DNA from: Vulcanimicrobiia bacterium
Lineage (GTDB): Bacteria; Vulcanimicrobiota; Vulcanimicrobiia; Vulcanimicrobiales; Vulcanimicrobiaceae
NCBI GenBank assembly: GCA_025451135.1
Contig: JANWKW010000166.1
Span: 1 to 5,221, forward strand
Length of the DNA: 5,221 nucleotides
Reading direction: 5' to 3'
The translations under genes and the position numbers were made by a program. The notes below the pieces were generated by a model that saw nothing but the letters and a program-made list of their open reading frames with translations, did not search any database and was not told where the DNA came from. This document shows, piece by piece, positions 1-4,145 of the stretch. Position 1 is the first letter of the stretch. The number at the start of each line of letters is the position of its first letter.

Positions 1-1
1 T

Positions 2-412
2 CCCGGCATCGCCGGCGGGGTGCTGCTGCTGGCCGCGGTCGGCCTCGCGTTCGGCGTGCAGTTCTTCGCGGTCGCGGCCGAGACGATGGCGACCGCGATC
101 GTGCTGACGGTCATCCTGTTCTCGCGGGTCGTGCGCGCCGTCCCGGAGAACGCCTGGATGCGCCGCCTGACCTTGCTCGCCGAACAGGGACCCGACTACG
201 TCACCTCGGCCGACTTCACGTACCTGCGCGGCCGCACCGGCACGGCGGCGTCGCTGCTTCGTCCGGCCGGCGTCGCCTCGATCGACGGGCGCCGCGTCGA
301 CGTCCTCACCTCGGGCGAGTTCATCGCCGCCGGCACGCCGGTCCGCGTGACGCGCGTCGAGGGCGCGCGCATCTTCGTCGAACCCGTTACGCTACCCAGC
401 TACAAGGAGTGA
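2..412 (+). CDS. NfeD-family membrane protein, C-terminal part (5' end outside window)
   Basis: The reading frame is open to the left edge, so the gene starts upstream and only the last 136 residues are visible. The first ATG-like or GTG-like codons here are internal. What is seen: two closely spaced hydrophobic stretches (visible residues about 6-22 and 28-42), a basic/linker part, then a compact beta-rich tail with GRTGTAASLLRPAGVASIDG and DVLTSGEFIAAGTPVRV. This is the OB-fold pattern of the NfeD C-terminal domain (G-x-x-G-x-A ... L-x-P-x-G ... I-x-G ... V ... G-x-F-I-x-x-G-x-x-V). NfeD proteins are membrane partners of flotillin/stomatin-type proteins, and the next gene is exactly such a protein. 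Long NfeD forms carry an N-terminal ClpP-like serine protease domain; whether this one does cannot be seen. The stop lies 3 bases before floA and the floA ribosome binding site is inside its last codons, which suggests translational coupling. Confidence 0.87.
   Translation, partial: PGIAGGVLLLAAVGLAFGVQFFAVAAETMATAIVLTVILFSRVVRAVPENAWMRRLTLLAEQGPDYVTSADFTYLRGRTGTAASLLRPAGVASIDGRRVDVLTSGEFIAAGTPVRVTRVEGARIFVEPVTLPSYKE
404..409 (+). promoter_or_regulatory. Shine-Dalgarno sequence for floA
   Basis: AAGGAG ends 6 bases before the GTG at 416, an ideal spacing, and lies inside the last codons of the NfeD gene. It fixes the GTG as the floA start and is the clearest ribosome binding site in the window. 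Confidence 0.8.
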
Positions 413-415
413 TTC

Positions 416-1429
416 GTGGCCGCTTTCGGTATCGGGATGATCGTCATATTCTTCGTCGCGATCGTCCTGTTCTTCATGTTCCTGTACTACTTCCCGATCG
501 GGTTGTGGATCAGGACGATCGCGGCCGGCGTGCCGCTCGGTATCATCTCGCTGGTGCGCATGCGCCTGATCGGCATCCCGCCGAGCGTGATCGTCTCCAA
601 CTACGTCCGCGCCCGCAAGGCCGGCCTAGCGCTGACGGTCGACCAGATGCAGTCGCACTACCTGGCCGGCGGTAACGTCGACAAGGTGACGCTCGCGATG
701 ATCGCCGCCCAGCGCGCCCAGATCCCGCTCGAATGGCAGCGCGCGGCCGCCATCGACCTGGCCGGGCGCGACGTGCTCGAAGCGCTCCAGACCTCGGTCA
801 ATCCGAAGGTCATCGAGACGCCGATCTTCCAGGGCGTCGCGCAGAACGGCATCCAGCTCAACGTCAAGGCGCGTATCACGGTGCGCAGCAACCTCGACCG
901 CTACGTCGGCGGCGCGGGCGAGCCGACCATCGTGGCGCGCGTCGGCGAAGGCGTCGTCTCGGCCGTCGGCGCGGCCATCGACCACAAGGAAGTGCTCGAG
1001 TATCCGGACCGCATCTCCAAGGCCGTGCTCGCCAAGGGTCTCGACGCCGGGACCGCGTTCGAGATCGTCTCGATCGATATCGCCGACGTCGACGTCGGCA
1101 AGAACATCGGCGCGGAATTGCAGACCAGTCAGGCCGAAGCCGATCGCCGGATCGCGCAAGCCAAAGCGGCCGAACGTCAGTACGCCGCGATGGCGTCCGA
1201 ACAAGAGCAGAAGGCCGAGACCCAAGCGATGCGCGCGAAGGTCGTGGAAGCCGAAGCGACCGTCCCGATGGCGATCGCCGAGGCCTTCCGGGCCGGCAAC
1301 CTCGGCGTGATGGACTATTACAAGATCAAGAACATCCAGGCCGACACCGAGATGCGCGGCGCCATCGGCGGTTCGGCCGAGGGGGAGAACCCCGACACGG
1401 GCAATCCGCCGCCGATGCCGAGCAAGTAG
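416..1429 (+). CDS. floA: Flotillin-like protein FloA (YqfA/UPF0365 family)
   Basis: This 337-residue protein is about the usual family length (B. subtilis FloA is about 331). It forms membrane-attached assemblies that organise functional membrane microdomains and influence membrane fluidity, secretion and signalling proteins; this role is known from Bacillus and Staphylococcus homologues and is inferred here. Seen in the sequence: an N-terminal hydrophobic hairpin-like segment (about 4-30, with a second hydrophobic patch 36-47), then the conserved SPFH/PHB-like core including TPIFQGVAQNGIQLNVKARI (about 135-154) and RSNLDRYVGGAGEPTIVARV (157-176). An Ala/Glu-rich helical, probably coiled-coil, region at about 232-285 is typical of flotillins. 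The tail from about 317 is Gly/Pro-rich and looks disordered. The GTG start is supported by AAGGAG 6 bases upstream. The upstream NfeD gene is the usual partner, and the next gene begins only 3 bases after the stop. No key part is missing. Confidence 0.96.
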   Translation: MAAFGIGMIVIFFVAIVLFFMFLYYFPIGLWIRTIAAGVPLGIISLVRMRLIGIPPSVIVSNYVRARKAGLALTVDQMQSHYLAGGNVDKVTLAMIAAQRAQIPLEWQRAAAIDLAGRDVLEALQTSVNPKVIETPIFQGVAQNGIQLNVKARITVRSNLDRYVGGAGEPTIVARVGEGVVSAVGAAIDHKEVLEYPDRISKAVLAKGLDAGTAFEIVSIDIADVDVGKNIGAELQTSQAEADRRIAQAKAAERQYAAMASEQEQKAETQAMRAKVVEAEATVPMAIAEAFRAGNLGVMDYYKIKNIQADTEMRGAIGGSAEGENPDTGNPPPMPSK

Positions 1430-1432
1430 GCC

Positions 1433-1984
1433 GTGCACGCCAACTCGATCGTCCCGTGGATCTGGGTGATCGTGGTCGCGATCGGCATCGTCAACAGCAT
1501 TCGCAAGAAGGCTGCGGGCGGTGCCGGCTCCGCGCAGGCGGTCGCGGACCGGTCCGCGGCGGCGGCCGAGGCGGAGCTGCGCAAGCAGGCCTACTTCGAG
1601 GCGATCGCCCAGCAGCGCCGGGCGGCCGCGACGGCGGCGGTCGCGCCGCGGGCGCCGCTGCCGCCCCCGATCGCGCCCCAGCAGACGACCGGAGCGATCG
1701 CCCGGGCGGCCTCCGCCGCCATCCCGGCCGCGGTCGCCCGGCCGGCTCCGCCGCCGCGGGTCGAGGCGCCGGTCGCGCCGTCGGCCCCCACCGGGCCGGA
1801 CCCGATCCTACCGCATCCATCCCTGGTCCGGCGTCGAACCGGGGTCTTTGCGGGTATGTTCGAACACCGTAAGGGCATACTTCGCGCCATCGTGGCCGCG
1901 GAGGTGCTCGGGAAACCGAAAGCTTTAGCGGAGCATCCATTCTGGAGTCCACCACCCACCGAACGCTCGACCTCGCACAGCTGA
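1433..1984 (+). CDS. Small membrane-anchored Ala/Pro-rich protein of unknown function
   Basis: I do not recognise a named family. The 183-residue product starts at a GTG 3 bases after floA without a strong ribosome binding site, so it is probably coupled to floA. It has three visible parts. A single N-terminal hydrophobic segment (about 6-22) is followed by RKK, which by the positive-inside rule suggests an anchor with the bulk in the cytoplasm. A charged Ala-rich helix (about 35-70) leads into a low-complexity Pro/Ala linker (about 71-128). The C-terminal segment (about 140-170, with RAIVAAEVLGKPKAL) looks structured and, from memory, resembles a terminal motif of uncharacterised proteins in GC-rich deep-branching bacteria such as Eremiobacterota and Acidobacteria; this is not checked. 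It sits where Firmicutes have yqfB-yqfC-yqfD. Its last ~43 bases seem to overlap the start of phoH. The low complexity of the middle makes over-prediction possible, but the position, the anchor and the motif argue for a real gene. Confidence 0.72.
   Translation: MHANSIVPWIWVIVVAIGIVNSIRKKAAGGAGSAQAVADRSAAAAEAELRKQAYFEAIAQQRRAAATAAVAPRAPLPPPIAPQQTTGAIARAASAAIPAAVARPAPPPRVEAPVAPSAPTGPDPILPHPSLVRRRTGVFAGMFEHRKGILRAIVAAEVLGKPKALAEHPFWSPPPTERSTSHS
1930..1933 (+). promoter_or_regulatory. Candidate Shine-Dalgarno sequence for a non-canonical phoH start
   Basis: GGAG (in GCGGAG, 1928-1933) lies 5 bases before an in-frame ATT at 1939 and 8 bases before an in-frame CTG at 1942. Both are in the phoH frame, upstream of residues that match the conserved PhoH N-terminus. 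The site is inside the coding region of the preceding small gene. The motif is short and could occur by chance in this GC-rich DNA. Confidence 0.42.
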
Positions 1985-2889
1985 CCGACCGCGTTCGGCT
2001 GTTCGGCCCGTTCGATGCCAATCTGACCGCCATCGAGAACATCTGCGGCGTCTCCATGCAGGCCGAGGACGACAAGTTGGTCGTCGCCGGCGGCGAAGAG
2101 GCGGTCGTGCGCGCCGTCCGCGTCGTCAAGGGCATGCTCGATGCGGCCGTTCGCGGCGCGCAGCTCACCCCGCACGACGTGACGCTCGCCATCGCCGACG
2201 CGCGCGCCGAGCCGGTGCCGCGCGATCTGCCCGACACGCTGATCCGCACCAATCGCGGCAAGGAAGTGCGCCCCCGCACGGCCGGCCAGCGCACGTTCGT
2301 CGACGCGATCGCCGCCAACGACCTGACCTTCGGGATCGGACCGGCGGGGACGGGCAAGACGTTCCTGGCGGTCGTGATGGCCGTGCGCGCGCTCAAGGAG
2401 CGGCGGGTCAGCCGCATCGTGCTCTCGCGTCCGGCCGTCGAGGCCGGCGAAAAACTCGGCTTCCTTCCGGGCGACGTCAAGGAGAAGGTCGATCCGTATC
2501 TGCGTCCGCTCTACGACGCGCTCGCCGAGCTGATCGACGACGCCGTGGTCGCGAAGTACCTGGAACGCGGGACGATCGAGATCGCGCCGCTCGCGTTCAT
2601 GCGCGGGCGCACCCTCTCGGATGCCTTCGTGATCCTGGACGAAGCCCAGAACGCGACCCACGAACAGCTCAAGATGTTCCTCACCCGCTTGGGCGAAGGC
2701 TCGACGATGGTCGTGACCGGCGACGTCACCCAGATCGATCTGCCGCGCGGCGCCCACAGCGGTCTGCCCGATTCGCCCCGCCGTTTCAAGGAGATCGAGG
2801 GGATCGGCATCGTCGAGCTGACCGAGAACGACGTGGTGCGCCATCCGCTGGTCGGACGCATCGTGCGGGCGTACGCCGCCGACTCGTGA
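1942..2889 (+). CDS. phoH: PhoH-like P-loop ATPase (probable CTG or ATT start)
   Basis: This is a PhoH/YbeZ-family cytoplasmic ATPase, linked to RNA metabolism and usually paired with YbeY as here. From the CTG it has 315 residues, near the ~319 of B. subtilis PhoH. Visible motifs: Walker A GPAGTGKT (133-140), SRPAVEAGEKLGFLPGD (about 162-178), Walker B VILDEAQN (230-237), and the sensor-like TGDVTQIDLPRG (259-270). The first ATG in frame is at 2056 and would give 277 residues. However, the codons before it read RVRLFGPFDANLTAIENICG, the typical PhoH N-terminal segment (compare LFG-x-x-DANL-x-x-IE), so translation must begin earlier. The frame is open back to a TAA at 1870-1872 and holds no ATG, GTG or TTG upstream of 2056. 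The best candidates are CTG 1942 or ATT 1939 behind GGAG. The function call is very secure; the exact start is not. The gene overlaps ybeY by 4 bases. Confidence 0.95.
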   Translation: MESTTHRTLDLAQLTDRVRLFGPFDANLTAIENICGVSMQAEDDKLVVAGGEEAVVRAVRVVKGMLDAAVRGAQLTPHDVTLAIADARAEPVPRDLPDTLIRTNRGKEVRPRTAGQRTFVDAIAANDLTFGIGPAGTGKTFLAVVMAVRALKERRVSRIVLSRPAVEAGEKLGFLPGDVKEKVDPYLRPLYDALAELIDDAVVAKYLERGTIEIAPLAFMRGRTLSDAFVILDEAQNATHEQLKMFLTRLGEGSTMVVTGDVTQIDLPRGAHSGLPDSPRRFKEIEGIGIVELTENDVVRHPLVGRIVRAYAADS

Positions 2890-3356
2890 TCTATTACCGT
2901 AACGACGTGCGCAAGAGCGGGGCCGACGGACGCGCGCTGCGCGCGACCGCGCAGCGTCTGCTGGCGGCGGCCGGCGAGGCCGGCTCGTCGCTCTCGCTCA
3001 CGCTCGTCGGCGACGAGGCGATGCGCGAGCTCAACCGCGACCACCGCGGTAAGGATGCGCCGACCGACGTGTTGAGTTTCCCCCTCGACGGTCCCTCGAC
3101 TACGCTTCGCTACGCTCGGGATGACGATGCCAGCGTGGAGCATATGATAGGGGACGTCGTCATCTCGGTCGAGACCGCACGCAGACAGGCCGCCGACTAC
3201 GATGCGCCGCTGCAGCGCGAACTCGAGCGCCTGCTGATCCACGGCATCCTGCACGTGCTCGGTCACGATCACATGGAGCCGGCCGAACGCGCGACGATGG
3301 AGGCCGAGGAACGCCGCCTGGCGAGCGCCATCGGCATGCCCTGGCCGTATCTGTAG
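2886..3356 (+). CDS. ybeY: Endoribonuclease YbeY (rRNA maturation factor)
   Basis: YbeY is a zinc-dependent metal hydrolase needed for 16S rRNA 3'-end maturation and ribosome quality control in other bacteria. The signature H-G-x-L-H-x-x-G-x-D-H is intact as HGILHVLGHDH (119-129), with H119, H123 and H129 as predicted zinc ligands. The motif LNRDHRGKDAPTDVLSFPL (49-67) and GDVVIS (89-94) are also typical. The length, 156, is normal for the family. Between SFPL and GDVVIS the loop is about ten residues longer than in E. coli YbeY as I recall it, and the extra part coincides with a repeat-like DNA stretch (3091-3125). The core motifs on both sides remain in frame, so the protein is probably functional. 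The GTG start shares GTGA with the phoH stop; no Shine-Dalgarno sequence is visible, which fits coupled translation with phoH. The pairing phoH-ybeY is one of the most conserved in bacteria. Confidence 0.96.
   Translation: MIYYRNDVRKSGADGRALRATAQRLLAAAGEAGSSLSLTLVGDEAMRELNRDHRGKDAPTDVLSFPLDGPSTTLRYARDDDASVEHMIGDVVISVETARRQAADYDAPLQRELERLLIHGILHVLGHDHMEPAERATMEAEERRLASAIGMPWPYL
3091..3125 (+). repeat. Short repeat-like element inserted in frame in ybeY
   Basis: This 35-base stretch begins GTCCCTCGACTACG and ends CTCGGGATGAC. It holds a direct repeat of CTACGC (3100-3105 and 3110-3115, separated by TTCG) and imperfect inverted ends (TCCC at 3092-3095 against GGGA at 3118-3121, GTC against GAC at the outer edges). 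It resembles the dispersed short elements of the form CTCGACTTCGCTCGGGATGAC-like that I recall from many bacterial genomes, usually between genes. It is read here as GPSTTLRYARDD in a loop of YbeY. Only one copy is in this window, so its repeat nature is inferred from memory, not shown. Confidence 0.45.
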
Positions 3357-4061
3357 ATGAAGCTGTTCCGTTCGTTCAACCACGCCTTCGAAGGCATCAT
3401 GTACGCCGCCCGGACGCAGGCCAACATGCGCATCCACCTGTTCGTGGCCGCGCTGGTGCTGACGGCGACGCTGCTGCTGCGACTCGACCGGTTCTACGTG
3501 ATCGCGCTGATCGTGCTGATCGCGATGGTGCTCGCGCTCGAGCTGGTCAATACCGCGATCGAGGCGATCGTCGATCTCCTTACGGTCGCGCACCATCCGC
3601 TCGCGAAGACCGCCAAGGATGCGGCGGCGGGCGCCGTCCTGATCGCCTCGGCCGCCTCCGTCGCGGTCGGCTATCTGATCTTCTACCAGGGCATAACCAG
3701 CGGCGGCGCGACCGTCTTCGCGGCGGTCCAGGCGGTCCCGGCCAACGTGGCGCTGATCGTGCTCGTGGTGGCCGGCATCCTGGTGATCGTAGCCAAGGCC
3801 TGGACCGGCCGGGGCTCGCCGCTGCAGGGCGGCGCCGTGAGCGGTCACGCCGCCCTCGCGTTCGCCGCGGCCACCCTCCTAGCGATGCTCTATCAGCGGC
3901 CGCTGCCGGCGCTGCTCGGCTACTTGATCGCGGCGCTGGTCGCGCACTCCCGCGTCGAGGCCAAGATCCACTCAGCCTTCGAAGTGATCTGGGGCGCCGT
4001 TCTCGGGTCGGTCATCGCCCTGACATTGTATTTGCTCGTCCACCCTCACGTCGTGCTATAA
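3357..4061 (+). CDS. dgkA: DgkA-type lipid kinase fused to PAP2-type lipid phosphatase
   Basis: A 234-residue integral membrane protein with two enzyme modules. Residues 1-112 are a complete Gram-positive-type DgkA domain: FNHAFEGIMYA near the start, three hydrophobic segments, and the active-site motif ELVNTAIEAIVDLL (62-75) followed by AKTAKDAAAGAV (83-94). Such enzymes phosphorylate undecaprenol or diacylglycerol with ATP. Residues about 113-234 form a short PAP2 module: K147 with SP at 154-155 as a degenerate first motif, VSGHAALAF (161-169) as the PSGH motif with H164, and SRVEAKIHSAFE (198-209) with R199 and the presumed catalytic H205; Glu209 stands where many PAP2 enzymes have Asp. 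From memory, similar fusions with SRVEAxIH exist in Firmicutes and others. The kinase and phosphatase would act on the same lipid pool in opposite directions, perhaps undecaprenol/undecaprenyl phosphate recycling; the substrate is inferred. The ATG directly abuts the ybeY stop, so translation is probably coupled. Confidence 0.93.
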   Translation: MKLFRSFNHAFEGIMYAARTQANMRIHLFVAALVLTATLLLRLDRFYVIALIVLIAMVLALELVNTAIEAIVDLLTVAHHPLAKTAKDAAAGAVLIASAASVAVGYLIFYQGITSGGATVFAAVQAVPANVALIVLVVAGILVIVAKAWTGRGSPLQGGAVSGHAALAFAAATLLAMLYQRPLPALLGYLIAALVAHSRVEAKIHSAFEVIWGAVLGSVIALTLYLLVHPHVVL

Positions 4062-4062
4062 T
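4054..4062 (+). promoter_or_regulatory. Extended -10 promoter for the CNNM/CBS gene
   Basis: TGCTATAAT contains a perfect -10 hexamer TATAAT (4057-4062) with the extended TGn element. In DNA this GC-rich such a match is unlikely by chance. It overlaps the TAA stop of the preceding gene (4059-4061). A weak -35 candidate is TTGCTC at 4032-4037 with a long 19-base spacer; extended -10 promoters need less of a -35. Transcription would start near 4069, giving a leader of about 77 bases with a strong hairpin before the ATG at 4146. No experimental support is available here. Confidence 0.6.
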
Positions 4063-4102
4063 GGCCCGGCTTTGTCGAACACGACCCCCCCTCGACCCCA
4101 CG

Positions 4103-4134
4103 AGCCCCCTGGAAGCCGCGCGGACCAGGGGGCT
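4103..4134 (+). promoter_or_regulatory. Perfect 10-bp GC-rich hairpin in the leader of the CNNM/CBS gene
   Basis: AGCCCCCTGG (4103-4112) and CCAGGGGGCT (4125-4134) are exact inverted complements around a 12-base loop that can add further GC pairs. No T-run follows (the next bases are GTGGTAACC), so it is a poor intrinsic terminator for the upstream unit, though a role in ending readthrough cannot be excluded. The 3' arm holds AGGGGG (4127-4132), the only purine-rich Shine-Dalgarno-like run before the ATG at 4146, so the hairpin could hide a ribosome binding site. A C-run at 4085-4092 could pair with the same G-run instead, giving a possible alternative fold. It matches no riboswitch class I know. 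Confidence 0.6.
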
Positions 4135-4145
4135 GTGGTAACCGC

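Noticed and set aside
1621..1800. GC-rich Ala/Pro-coding tract as a DNA repeat array
   Set aside because: The low complexity comes from runs of Ala and Pro codons. No repeat unit of fixed length is seen.
733..1872. Plus-strand open frame overlapping floA and the small gene
   Set aside because: It is an Arg/Gly-rich frame-shifted reading of floA. Its product shows no domain, while floA has full family motifs.
1854..1880. GTATG/CATAC inverted repeat near the end of the small gene as an operator
   Set aside because: Only 5 bp with a 17-base gap, inside coding sequence. This is expected by chance.
1591..2844. Long open frame on the minus strand across the small gene and phoH (417 codons)
   Set aside because: It is antisense to phoH with its clear Walker motifs. 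Its protein is Arg/Ala/Asp/His-rich with no recognisable domain, as expected for the reverse strand of GC-rich genes.
2511..3848. Long open frame on the minus strand across phoH, ybeY and dgkA-PAP2 (445 codons)
   Set aside because: It covers three genes with secure families on the other strand, and its product is low-complexity and rich in His, Arg, Asp and Gln. It is a composition artefact.
4074..4085. GTCG-AACA-CGAC mini hairpin after the promoter
   Set aside because: A 4-bp stem is too short to support as a separate feature.
4103..4134. Intrinsic terminator for the phoH-ybeY-dgkA unit
   Set aside because: The stem is strong, but no T-run follows, and it lies downstream of a good promoter in the leader of the next gene. 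A leader structure is the better reading.
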